From Liolophura sinensis (Eukaryota > Mollusca > Polyplacophora > Chitonida > Chitonidae), in the NCBI RefSeq assembly GCF_032854445.1, contig NC_088305.1:28234628-28298627 (forward strand): DNA of 64,000 bases, written 5' to 3'. Below the pieces are notes generated by a model. It was not told the DNA's origin. It searched no databases and was given only the letters and a program-made list of their open reading frames with translations. This document shows positions 1 through 12,900 of this stretch, one piece after another. The position numbers and the translations under genes are program-made. The stretch's first letter is position 1, and the number at the start of each line of letters is the position of its first letter.

Positions 1-805
1 CCACAAATTGTGCAAACTTGTGAAGGATAAATATTTGTTTCGGCCATTATCATCCCAGGATATTGCGAAAGGCGTTAGAATAAAACCTGTTCCGCATTCA
101 CAGAGGGTCGGCGATACCTTATAAGGCGATTAAGTCGGCTTATCGGCTCTTGAATAGGCACTAGCAGACTGCTGCTCCTGATCTGATTGGCCAATACCCG
201 GTGTGTTTGAAACGTTGCGGGGGTCGCTGATGACTGCTGAATGGAAACGCTACGATTAAAGCGCACCGAAGAGGTGCACTTTCCCCTTGATCTCTACCTG
301 GTGCGACCAATCTAAGTCAACAGCTGTCACACCAGTTTAGTGGGTATCAAGTGTGTATAAAAAGCACGGCCTAACTCACCTGGAACAACAGTACACCTCC
401 ATTCGTCCCAGGTGACAGTAGAGAAAGTATGTTACCAATATTGTGGACCTTTTGAAACAACAGAAGGAGCATATGGTTCATTGCTACAATAGAGTTTTAC
501 TTGGAGTAGATTTTACGTTAAAGTACACGAGGGAAACATACTTCTGACAAATATTCCACATTGGAGGCGATAAGTGTCTTGAAGGCGTATTCTCGACCAA
601 CTGGACGTACTGTCATTATCGGCTCTTGAATAGGCACTAGTTTGGCATTTCCCTAACTGATCGTGAAAGTTGCTTTTCTTAGCTTTTTCTAAACTTGTGT
701 TCACTATCATAACGAAATTGCACACGGATTTATCCAAGCTCCAAGAAAGCCTGGTGTGGAATTTCCCCCAGACACGTCTAGATCACTTTCTCACAAACGT
801 CCAGA
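1..805. other. 5' flank and probable 5' UTR of the BTB gene; no other gene seen
   Basis: No coding region is convincing here; the short minus-strand open frames look random. A 25-base stretch ending in 'AATAGGCACTAG' occurs identically at 140-164 and 616-640. The stretch just upstream of 806 is probably 5' UTR of the gene that follows, but no clear TATA box or initiator is visible. Confidence 0.5.
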
Positions 806-3800
806 ATGAACCCGTCCGATAGATTCAACACATCAGTCTTCAGCTCGGATATGGATCAGTCCACTTGTTCTGACAGTAAGTACAGTACATTTCTCAATCA
901 ACTTTTCACGTAATAAATCAACTTCTGTTATAACCATTGTTATTTTAACCTTTGTCCGCACTCTAGTGCATTATAATTAAAACTAAAACAACAGAATTTT
1001 AAATCCCATTGAAAAGTTGGACATAGACAAGGAATATCTCTGATGGACAGTTTACGAAGATAGGCCTATATTCTCTGTTCAGACTGAAAATTCCAGTAGA
1101 CAACTTGTTCACTAAATTTAAAAATAGCTAGCCGTAGTCAGGCCCGCGTAAAACTATTGAATAACCTATAATAGCTGGCTGTCTTTTAACTATGCTTACG
1201 TGAAGAGGGCATATTTACCGAGTTAAAGGAATTTCCTTTAAATCTGTTTTCCAGAGATTGTTTTTAATTTTCTCTAAACATATTACGGAACGTTTTATAA
1301 TGGTTTTTGTACTTGTTTCTATGGTGATTTTAAGGTTTGAAATATTGTTACCTTTACCTTTTTCACTAGAACTAGATTTTGAGCCACCCCCACACCCCTT
1401 TCCCTTAAAGTATTTGAAAATCACTCACAGGTCGCTGTTGTTTCAGCTGTGTTAAAGGCTCCCTAGCGTCATTTTGATGTTTTTACGTCAACACCGCTAA
1501 TTGGTAGGCCTATGAACAGGGCTGCGATATAAGCATGAGTCGTCATAATCATTTCTAGTCTGACTAAATATATTGAGACGTACAGCGTACAGAGTTATAC
1601 ACGACGAGTAGTCACGACGGTGTGATTATTGGGAAATTATTTTTCTTTTCTATCATTAGGCAACAAGAAAGTTTTTTTTACTAATTCTCATTTCTGGAAG
1701 ACATATCAGCAAAAAGTAATTCTACTAATATCGAACTTGTTTTCTGTCCTTTTCATAGATTCCTCTTTGAATTCAAGCATTCTCGATAACAACTCAGGAT
1801 CTCGTCAAACCCTGTACATTCACGCAGACAGCCTCGAGAGTTTGGATGAGCTGCTGGTGGATGACGACGCAGCAGAGATTATGGCCTTCAAGAATACCAG
1901 CGCCCTCTGTGATGACCTTCGTTTTTTAAGTGGGATGCCTGAAATCTGTGACGTCAAGTTCCGCGTGGGACAAGAGCGCGCTCCAGTGTATGGTGTCAAG
2001 GCCATTCTAGCCACGCGCAGCAGGTCAGCTGATTTTTTCGCATGATTTGCTGATTTTACACTCCATAAATTTCACTTACATTGGTTGCATTGTTTTGAAA
2101 AACTTGCTATTACATATTTTCTTTTGTAATTCTTTTATAATAAGAAGATGACCAATTCTAACGATAAAATGCTTTTAATGTATTGAAAATTATTATTTAA
2201 ACCGTAACTTTCTAAATGCAATCTGGCATTTGTTTTTAATTCAGCGTATTCTTTTCATTACAGAGTATTTTATGAAATGATTATTTCTGCACAAAAGAAC
2301 CAAGCCATCGTCGGATCGAAATCAAAACCCGGGAGAACACTCAGGTTTCTTTCTAAACTTCTAAAACTACGCAGGAGAAATCCTCCCTCTGTTACTCAGC
2401 AGAGTCACGTGACTAATAAAGATCACCTGACCATCGACGTCACTCAGTTCTCCGCAGATACGTTTAAACGAGTTGTACTATATCTTCAGTGCGGGAGCAC
2501 AAGTGTCAGTCTGCACAACGTCATAGGTAAGAAGCCCATTGAAACAAAACAACCACACAGCATTTTTAATAACATCACTTAAAAAGCATGGATCCAAAAT
2601 CCGAACCAATAAGGAGAAGCCTATCTTGAGGCAGTGGAACGAAAACTTGACTGTAAATAAATCGTTTTAGTGCCAATGGTACCATATTTATACATGTAAA
2701 TTTATTTTCAAATTACTAGCTCCAGTTCCAAAAAAATTGTACCGTAACTGTGTGACCCGCCTGCTAGAAGACTACGTACAGACGGGGCTTTTTGTTATTT
2801 CAGACAAGTTAAAGATAAAAGTCTCACTGCTTTAATATATATTCTAATTCTAATTTTAAATTTGCCTGCACTTTCCTCATAACCATCAATTTTTTATTTA
2901 CCAGGTGTAATGAACGCGGCGGATACGTATGGCGTTGAAGATCTCCGAGCGGCCTGCTTTGAGTTTGCTTTACGGTTCATCACCCTCAGAACTGTCCTAC
3001 ATCTGTTGGTGTCGGCTGACATGTACTCTGACTACAAGGGGACAAAAGCTATCGTGGCAAAGGTACAGTATCTTACGTCATATTTGCACGTTTCACTGAA
3101 TAAGTGTAGGCGAACATCAAACCTCGCGTGTTGTCCTCGATTTTGATTTGGAAGGACACATACCGAAAGTCGATGAGCATTCAATGGATTTTTAAGCTAC
3201 ATTATCAAGGCAGTTGCTGGCATTTCTTTAAAGATTTTTGTTCGAATAATGGGTTGAAAATTATTTTACAATTGCAAGAGGCCTCGATTGGAATGAAATT
3301 GTTTTTCTCATTATCACAGTTAATACCAATTACCATGGACTACTCTCTTTCTGAAAATTCACATATAACCCCCCAATTTATTGTCTTTTCTTGTTTTTCA
3401 GATTTTTGAATACATCGAAAGACATGGAGAAGACGTCATTCGGCAACCTGGGTTTGAAACTCTGCCTGAACAAACGGCCATTTTAATTCTTTCCAGAGCA
3501 ACTTTGAGAGCCAGTGAAGGTGCTAAATGGGATGCTGCACTGCGATGGAGTAGAAAGCACCTTCACACCCAGGGACCTAGTGGATTAAGGAGTGTTATCC
3601 AGCCTTTCATAGCGCATATAAATCTGCTCAAAATTCCATTACCTAAGCTTAGAACCGAGATAAGACCACTGTGTGTCGTCCCTGATGACATAATCAACCG
3701 TGCGATCGTGCACCAAGCTAGCACGCGCCTTGTGATTGGCCAAGAGAGATATCCGGTCGCAACGTGGAACGCCTCCCAAAGGCCGCGCAGACGATCTGTC

Positions 3801-3932
3801 GACTCCATCACGTGGGCACGCAATTACGTTCGGCGGAGGTCGTCTCTGAGCTCGGCAATTTCCGACACCTCACGAAGCGCTAGTTGTGATAGTGGGTTTG
3901 TCTCGTCTTCAGATGAAGGCTATATGGTGTGA
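806..3932 (+). CDS. BTB/POZ-BACK domain protein, five exons
   Basis: Exons: 806-875, 1759-2023, 2264-2526, 2905-3062, 3402-3932. All junctions are GT-AG, phases agree, and the total is 1287 nt (428 residues plus stop). The start is the first ATG in the exon that splices in phase to the BTB exon. Residues 1-84 are Ser/Asp-rich. The BTB fold begins near residue 85 ('EICDVKFRVG') and runs through 'ILATRSRVFYEM'. A basic, low-complexity insert follows (about 125-155), then 'DVTQFSADTFKRVVLYL' and 'MNAADTYGVEDLRAACFEF'. A BACK-like helical region runs from about 250 to 340. The C-terminus is Arg/Ser-rich ('RRRSSLSSAISDTS'). BTB proteins dimerise and often act as Cul3 ubiquitin-ligase adaptors; no Kelch, MATH or zinc-finger partner domain is present. 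It resembles the insect 'serine-enriched protein' (gprs) type, from memory only. AATAAA at 4071-4076 may end the transcript. Confidence 0.85.
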
Positions 3933-4800
3933 TGCCAGTGAATACAACCCATGCAAAACTACAGTGAAGAGAAACATGTGATGACATAGTGCTAATTCAA
4001 GTTTAATATGAACATTTACCCACGTATATTTTATCTACGCAAATGTGTTAGTTGTGTGACACTAGTTTCCAATAAATTGTACCTGCAGCTACGGATACAA
4101 TGTGAGATGGAGAAGACGTGAGTCTGTGCACGTGCAATGGGCTTATGTTGTGTGAGTTAAACGAAGTAATTGAAAATGTTTTATTTGAAATATATGTTTC
4201 AATTGTTTGAAGAAACCCGCTAAGAAGGTTTGGACTTAGCTGTAAATTTCAAAGTAAATGAAAATAATTACGCCTTGCGATTTCAACTGCGGTCACCTCT
4301 GTATGTCATAGTAATATAGCAATAAAACTTTACTGGGTGTATAAATCCATTTTTTAAAGAATTCTGATCTTGTTTCGAATGAAGTTTTGTGCCATTGCAA
4401 CCTATATTGAGTGCATGTTGTTACATATAATTCATTCGTGAAATACCGATACGATTCAACCATGTTGTTGCTGTTGTAAACTACATGTATTTAATTTATG
4501 GTTATTCAATCCGGAACAATGGTTTTTTTTCCAATGAAAAATTGGTGATATTTTGTTTGCCTTCCGTTATTGTCATGTACACCTTAATAAATTTAAAACA
4601 CGTCATGAATCATTTTTTTTTCTTTGTTGATGCTACATTTCGTGCACTACTTTATAACACTGTTCTTTCAAGACAGAAAGTTTGTTTGCATTAATGTTAC
4701 TAGACATTCTGGGCCCAGCTCCACATAGCAATGTTAGTTCTATCATCCTCGCGTCCATGCCGCCAATAGATTTATGGTTGATGACTTAGGGTTGATCATC
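3933..4800. other. 3' UTR of the BTB gene, then AT-rich intergenic DNA
   Basis: Poly(A) signals AATAAA occur at 4071-4076 and again near 4320. From there to 4800 I see only AT-rich sequence without a supported gene. Confidence 0.5.
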
Positions 4801-4821
4801 TGATCAAAACACAAGCACTGA

Positions 4822-5035
4822 GTGGGGCCTCCGTGGCCTTGTGGCTTGCTTGCTACCGCGGCACACTACCTCAGGAACCTCTCGCCAATGCGATTGCTGT
4901 GAGTTCAATTCCAGCTCATGCTGGCTCCCTCTGCAGCCTGGCAGTAAGCTGCAGATGGTCGTGTGTTTCCCCCGGGGTCTGTCTGGTTTCCTCTTATAAT
5001 AATACTGGCCGCCGTCGTAAGGGAAATGCTTAGTT
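4822..5035 (+). mobile_element. tRNA-derived SINE, diverged copy
   Basis: The head 'GGGCCTCCGTGGCCTTGTGG' is followed by a B-box-like 'GTGAGTTCAATTCC' and a body with 'GGCCGCCGTCGTAAG'. It matches the full-length copy at 28188 along its length. The 3' tail is degraded. Confidence 0.75.
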
Positions 5036-5419
5036 TCTGGAACTGAAACCTGAAATTCAGACACATTTGTCTAAAGATGACGTTGTTGAAAATACGGTCA
5101 AAAACAAAGAAATCGCCGGGATCTGAAGGCCACTCAATGCAGTGTCCCAAAATTCGATACTTATTACCGTTTAGATTCTCCGCACTAAAATCAGTGCAGC
5201 CAAAACTATGAATTCTAAGGCATTGTTGCAAGGCGATCTGAGCGTTAATGTCGCAAGCGACAAACAATACACTGACAACCGTTCATGAGTAGATGCAGCA
5301 CAATTCACAAAGTCAGATAACACACTACACGTGGCCACACTATACACATCACATAGAACATTCACAATTACAGTCCATGATCCACAGTCCACTGTGCCAC
5401 CCGTCAAGCCCCTTTGCTC

Positions 5420-6345
5420 ACCTCAGGGCTGTAATGAGACAGATTCACCGGGATTATCACGCCGTACCTCAGGCCATACTGGATCTCAGGGCTGTAATTA
5501 GACATACACATCAAGATGTATCACGCCGTACCTCAGGCCATACTGGATCTCAGGGCTGTAATTAGACAGACACACCGGGCTTATCACGCCGTACCTCCGG
5601 CCCCACTGGATCGCAGGGCTGTAATTAGACAGATACACCGGGCTTATCACGCCGTACCTCCGGCCCCACTGGATCGCAGGGCTGTAATTAGACAGATACA
5701 CCGGGCTTATCACGCCGTACCTCCGGCCATACTGGATCTCAGGGCTGTAATTAGACAGATACACCGGGCTTATCACGCCGTACCTCCGGCCCCACTGGAT
5801 CGCAGGGCTGTAATTAGATAGACACATCGGGCTTATCACGCCGTACCTCCGGCCCCACTGGATCGCAGGGCTGTAATTAGACAGACACACCGGGCTTATC
5901 ACGCCGTACCTCCGGCCCCACTGGATCGCAGGGCTGTAATTAGATAGACACATCGGGCTTATCACGCCGTACCTCCGGCCCCACTGGATCGCAGGGCTGT
6001 AATTAGACAGACACACCGGGCTTATCACGCCGTACCTCCCACCATACGGGATCTCAGGGCTGAAATCACACAGACACACCGGGGCGTATCACCTGTCATA
6101 CGGGATTTCAGGGCTGTAATCAGACATACACACCGGGCTTATCACGCCGTACCTCAGGCCATACTGGATCTCAGGGCTGTAATTAGACAGACACACCGGG
6201 CTTATCACGTCGTACCTCCGGCTCCACTGGATCGCAGGGCTGTAATCAGACAGACACACCGGGCTTATCACGCCGTACCTCCCACCATACGGGATCTCAG
6301 GGCTGAAATCACACAGACACACCAAGGCGCATCACCCGGTACCTC
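5420..6345. repeat. 63-bp minisatellite, about 14-15 copies
   Basis: The unit contains 'CAGGGCTGTAATTAGACAGA' then 'CGCCGTACCTCCGGCC'. Successive 'CAGGGCTG' anchors lie 63 bases apart (for example 5614 and 5677). Because 63 is a multiple of three, several frames stay open for long stretches as 21-residue repeats; these are not taken as genes. Edge units (5420-5530 and 6040-6345) are more diverged than central ones. Confidence 0.9.
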
Positions 6346-6559
6346 CGCGGTTTTACAGAGGTTACTCAAGACAAGACGACGAGCAACATGACCACACCCG
6401 GCCTGCAAGAGCCTGGCTAGCTCTGGACCAGTCTGGACCAGTCTGGACCGCCCAACTGAGAATACCGACGGGTGCGGCACTCAACTGACTATAAAGGCCA
6501 GGCAGAGAGATGTACGTTGTCACCTCTCATAAACCGCTTGAGGCTGACCCACAACACAT

Positions 6560-6665
6560 TTGGTGTTTTACGCCGTCCTCAAGAAAATTTCACTTATACG
6601 ACGGTGGCCAGCATTATGATGGGTGGAAACTGGGCACAGCCTGGGTGAAACCCACTACCATCCTG
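6560..6665 (-). mobile_element. SINE 3'-half fragment
   Basis: Read on the minus strand it is the 3' body of the SINE family: 'GGTGTTTTACGCCGTCCTC' and 'ACGACGGTGGCCAGCATTAT' on the plus strand are the reverse complement of the usual tail. Confidence 0.7.
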
Positions 6666-6669
6666 TACA

Positions 6670-9600
6670 GTTACAAATATAGTTGCCACTACAATTAATC
6701 CATTATGTCTATCGTTTTACTTTTTGTTCTTGTTCACTTTATGTCACTGTCAAGCCAGCCAAAGCTAGTCTAAATTCTAGAGAACCGAAATGATGTACAT
6801 GTATAGTCAGTATTCGACATCACAATGCAACCCGAGTGTCTATAATTTATTTATTGGTGTGCAATGTCATTTAATTGAATATGCATGAATTATATCGTAA
6901 TCAGGACAAATTTACATAAACGACTGCGATAAACTGCCCCATTGGAAAAAAAAAATCACATTCTTCAGTACGGCGTAAAACACCAATCAGATAAAGAAAT
7001 AAAACATCAACAATCAACTTCCATTTAGTTTTCCCGTAAACAATGCAAGTCGATTTATACCCTGAATAAAACCAAACAGAAAAATACAACCAAAAACAAA
7101 ATTTTATCAGCTGGAAATGGATTGGAACCAGTGTCGAGGTTCTGCGTAAAGCGACGTCTAAAGATGACACGTAAAATCATTAAACGATGGCGGTCAGTAT
7201 ATTGTTGTAGGAAAAGGGAGTGTCTTGGCATTTTCAGTTTCTCCATTTGTTTTCACTTCATGTTACCGTGAATGAAAACATGATTTCCAATGCACAATTT
7301 AAATGAAACTGATATTAAATGTAGTAAGCTTGCCGCCGCCAGATTAAAGCATATGCTGTTGTGGAAAGTTAGCACCCAGCTCCCGTGTAATGCGAGATCT
7401 CGCGACATTCTTGATGAAAAAAATGGCGACATGAAATGCAAAAAGTGACTTATTATAATTAAGCAGGTGCGTTATTCTGTTAATACTATTACAAAAGCAG
7501 ACTGAAGAAAAAACAATTCAGCTTTTATTCAATATTCACTTTGAGAAAAATTACAACAACATTTTTGCGTAGATTTATTTCTCGAGCACACCGCTAAACT
7601 TGTCCACGCCTTCAGACTGACAAGGGCAAACACGCCACAACAGTAGCTATTACTTTGATGTACTTTACCTGTTTGCAGTAAAATTGTTTTTAAACACAAG
7701 TAGATATCCATGGAAATTATAATGAGGACTGAAAATCAAGTATGCGCGACACTACCAGCTGACATACGTTCACTGCGACTACAAAATTAGTGTACATATA
7801 GATGTATACATATTAGGAAGAAAATTAAAATTGAAGTTAAAAAGTTAGAATATTATATTCGTTTATAATATTCGTCCATAATGTAGTCGCGTTTTTTCAT
7901 ACAGATTACACAAAATTAAAGATTGTATTACCTGATAACAACATACAAGTATTTGCACTCCACTGGTCCAGTAGCAGGGGACGACCACACGAAGACATTT
8001 CTGACTTAAGTCAAAATTTAAAATACGATCTCAAAGCTTATTTTGGGGTTTTAGTAATTAACATTTTGTACCCTTCATCAATGTTATCTTAACACAAATG
8101 TACCCAAATTTCAACTTCCAGTACCAAAAACTAAGCATCGTAAATTTTTCTAAATTTTGACTTAGTCAGAAATGGCTTTGTGGAATCGGCCCCAGGTGCT
8201 TGTACTACGAGCACACCTGAAGCCATAGGACATGTACATACAGCGCTAACAGAGAAGATAACAATGTGCTCATTTCGCCTCCCTCCTTACTGACCACAAA
8301 CAGCCTACTTCTAACTAGTCAGATGAATCAGAAACGACAAAAGGTTTGAAAATGAAAATAACACGAAAGTAATATGAAATAGGCGCATTTTTCTAAAGGA
8401 AAACAAGAACAAAATGCACAAATATTTTCTTCTCAGCCAAGCTTCCATGGCATGTTTTTCTCTGAATGTTTTTAATATTGGAAACATTTGCGGATGTAAC
8501 AAATGCACATAAAACAATAAATGCACTGGTATTTTCTTTTTTAAAGTCGCTTGGCTCGCTCCAAGCTTTCTGCACAAACTGATACATCGCAAAATGAAAG
8601 TGGATGAGATGAGCCGAAAAAAATCTTAAAGAAATCGCTATTTGGCACAGGCCAAAAAAAAACGAGTATCAAATAAAAGACATATATACGCTTAACTTCG
8701 TTTCAATTAAAAAAAACAGGCAGATATACCGGAATTTGAATATCTATATATAGCACTTGCATATGCAATCCATTACGAATAGTAGAATGTGGACTGGTTG
8801 TGTCAGATCAATGGCGTGTCATACATCTAAACTTGTTTGGCTTAAATCTAAGATAAACATGAAGAACTCAAAACAAATCTGACTTTTCTCAACAGTCAAA
8901 TTTTCATCACATTATTTAAGTTTGTCTCCATCCCACTATTTTACAGAAGAAGTCCGTTTAATCCCAAAACAAAAATACGTTGGTTCAATCCCAAAAAGCA
9001 AATACCTTAAATGACCATAAATGTCGTCCATCACTAATTTGCCCATTTTTCCTAATTCTGAGAGTTCTGGTTGATATTAGAAAGGTGTTTTGAGGTTTGT
9101 TTGGAATATGGGATGATATTCTACCGGAAAATTGTCAGCTTCAGCACCAAAAATAATATTTTGTGAGATTTATCTGCCTTTGAAAATGCACTTTTGTGGG
9201 CGTAATTTTAGGTCATATAAGGTACGTATTCGAAACCCAAATGCAAGTACTTATTTTAAACTCAAAATACAAACAGATTTTAAAGTGTTTAAATCTTAAC
9301 ACAGCTACTCACTAATCCGTCATCTTTCATCGCGTTAACAAAATTTTTAACAAGTCACTCTTAGCTAGTACCTCATAAACTAAGACAAAATATCTGGCTT
9401 GACTGACATATATGTGAATATGCCCGTGTAAGGAATACTAAATACCGCGTATAACAAGTTTGTTTTCTGATGAAAGTAATGTCAGCGCTGACATTTTCCT
9501 CTTCTGTTAGCAATGAAAACATAAAAAAGGTATGGAACCAAGATCACTTAACAAGTACCAGTAAGAAATCTTCATATGAAAAAAAAATGCAAATAATAAA

Positions 9601-9990
9601 GCCAATATCACCTATCATGTTATAAAATGTTATGACCGCTATGATACATTCTGTTCATATAAATTTCTAAACAAAGTTTTATTAAGATTTACCAAGTTGA
9701 CTCAACACAAAAAAAAAAGAAAAACATTTTACGATTTGAGTAGAATACAACTTTTATGCAAATAACCTGGTCAAGTTAGCACATGGGTAGTGGCAACCAA
9801 AATTTCCTTTCACTGGAGGAAAGTAGACACGGAATAATTTTTTTTTTTCGTCTTTTTTTTGTTTATTTTTTCTTTACATGCGCGTGTGCAGGTACACACT
9901 ATATCTTTTTATCAAATCTCTTTATGAAGCTCTTGTCTCTTCCATGTCTGACAGTGACACGTATACAACTTTCATAAATCCTAGATCTAA
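6670..9990. other. AT-rich intergenic region, no gene seen
   Basis: A short plus-oriented SINE tail sits at 6960-6997 ('CAGTACGGCGTAAAACACC'). The rest is AT-rich with many A and T runs; open frames are short and of random composition. Near the right end, reverse-strand AATAAA at 9678-9683 is a plausible poly(A) signal for the minus-strand gene that ends at 9992. Confidence 0.5.
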
Positions 9991-9991
9991 A

Positions 9992-12900
9992 TCACATGTG
10001 CTCCTTTAACAGTCCTTCTAAAACCGGGTCGTCCGTGGGGCAATTTGTGAACACAGAGCCCAGGAATGTGTGAGTGCCCCACAGGTGATGGGAAATGACC
10101 TTGCAGCAGCCAAGATCTTGAATTTCAAATCCTAACCTACGGTAGCGTTCATCTGTTTCAAAGAGGGTAGCATTGGTATATTCTCCGTAATACTGAAAAT
10201 CGAACAAAAGGAATGAATAATTATCAGTAAATATTTTAGCCACATCGTTGTGAATAAAGAAAGCGAATGAATGAATCCTTGGGGTTTAACGTCAAACTGA
10301 ACAATTTTTCAGCGAGGAGTGCGTTTTTTTGCATTTATTTACGCTTTCACCATACTTAAAAATATTTTGTTGGTTAGCACGCTAACGCAGCGTAATGACC
10401 CAGAAGCCTCTCACCAATGCGGTCACTGTGAGTTCAAGTCCAGCTCAAGCTGGCTTCCTTCATGGTCGTAAATGGGAAGGTCTGTCAGCAACCTGCGGAT
10501 GGTCGTGGGTTTCCCCCAGGCTCTGTCCGGTTTTCTCCCATCATAACGCTGGCCGCCGTCATATAAGTGAAATATTCTTGAGTACGGCGTACAACAGCAT
10601 CAAGTAAATAAATAAATAAAAATATTTCACCTTTAAGACGGTGGTCAGCCCTATTGTGGGAGGAAACTGGATACAGCCCTGGAAAAACCCAAAATCATCG
10701 GCAGGTTGCTGACAGGCCTATCCATGTATGATCATAGAGGAAGGAAGTTTGAGCTAGGCAGGTTTACAGCGACCGCATTGATTATTGAGAGTCTCCTGGG
10801 TCACTGTGCTGCAACAGCGCGGTAACAATAAGGACACAGAGGTCCCCTGAAGGCATGCATGAATTTAGACTTACAGGTCTTCCTGATGAAGGATCCACAA
10901 AATCTGCCCAGTATCCCATCTCTTTCAGCACAGAGCACAGTTCTTCTCCTCCTTTCATGAACTGAACAGAAAACAAATGTCATAGTCTTTTTAGTCATTT
11001 TAGTGATTAAAATCAAAGACAATACTGAAATACAGAAATTTCACATATGGATATATAAAGCTGGTATTTTTTTTACAAATAGCTGACTGGGCAAAAGGAT
11101 CCTTAACTTGCAACCAGTTGAGACAGGGATCAAAAAAAAATGAACAGTTACATACAAAGTATTTTTTCTGTACAAGTCATAAAATGTGCCTTTTTTTATA
11201 GTAATATAACCATCATTGATGGGAAATGGTTTCACACACTAAATGTTCAGACAGAGACTTTCTTCAATGACATGACTGAAGACCCACACTTTTTATAACA
11301 TACATTTATAAATACAGAAATGTGAGCTACAAATAATCGTACATGGTTGCTTCATGCTGCTTTTCACTTAGGATGGTTGGAAATTCACCACTGAAAACAG
11401 TCACCCGCTCAAATGCTACATATATTTTGAAAGGTAAACCTGGGTTGTGGGAAGATGGTGTTTATTTCTTTACAAATGTATTTATCTAATTGTTACTTAA
11501 CCTTATACTCGAGAACTTTTTGCTTATTAAATGGCAGTCAGTTTTTATTTTTATAAGTAGAGGAAACTAGAGGAGTTGGAAAAAAAAACACCAACATTTG
11601 ACAAGTTACTGACAAACTTTTCTGTAGGAAGAGAGTATCAAGCCCAATGGGTAGGTCATACTGGTGGAAACCCAGTAATCCTGACCTTTGAAACTTCATG
11701 TCAGACCACATGAACTTACTATAGGTAATTACTACTGTTTAATGTAATCAATTCTGCAGAAAAAGGGACAACAGACCATGGATAATTCCATGCTTGAATC
11801 TGCCATAAATTGCCAGCAACCTGCGGACGGTCACGCCCGGTGTCCACCCACCATAATGCCTGCTGCCGTGGCACAAGTGATATATTCTTGAGTACGGCAT
11901 AAAACTTTAATGACATAAATAAAATAAATAACTAAAACCAGAGGAGCAGCTGTACCCTTATTAATGTGACTCACCGTCTTCAGAAGGTCTTCTCGTTCAG
12001 CCTCCACTTCAGGACTCCACATGCTCATGTCATTCTTGGTGCGATGACTTATTGTTATCACAGTCAGCTGACTTCTAGAGAGATCACGCCCCGGGAAAAG
12101 CTCCTGGAAATCTAAACACAGCAGACAATGGGAACGACAATTAATTTATATATGCCTTTACCTGATTAGTGCTTTTCACCATAAAACTTGGGCAACTGAT
12201 GCATAAAATAGAAATTTCAAATAGAACACAGGTACAGATTGAAGAGACAGATTATAATGCATACATTTAAATCCAGCAGGTTATCGTTCCAATCATGCAT
12301 GATATACTGATGTATGAAACCGTCATAAAAATTAATGAGTTGCAGAGGAGAGAATAGCACTCTAGCCACTGTTAAAGCACAGGCCCTAACTCTCAACAGG
12401 AAGCAAAAACACTAAACCCACCATGCCCTCATGCTATGGAAAGGAACATTCTAAATAAGACAGGCATTTTCCATCCATACTTTCAGAGTTTGTTTTGATG
12501 AGACAGCACAGCCATCTCACCTTTACGTAGGAGCTGTGGGCAGTCCTGAGCAACGCATTCCCAGGGACCAGTGCCAGATAGGGCAGTCTCCATCTGAAAT
12601 CCCAAACAAATCGTATCCATGTTAAAGCTTTTACCACCAGATAAGCTTATTTATTTACTTACTTATTTAACTTATGTTTTGCGCCATACTTATGAATATT
12701 TCACTTGTTTTCATGGCAGCCAGCATTATGGTGAGAGGGAGAGAAAGGAGTTCATCTACTTATTTACCTATACCCCACTTTCCCAAAACTTGAAAAACTT
12801 TATATATTTTTTTTTTCTTTTCTAACTTTTCTCCTAAATAACAACACTTTATCATCACTGTGTAGGCTCATTCGTACAAAAAAAAAGTACCACAAGGAGA

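Noticed and set aside
5498-6079. 193-codon minus frame of 21-residue repeats
   Set aside because: It arises because the 63-bp minisatellite unit is divisible by three; no non-repeat coding sequence or splice sites.
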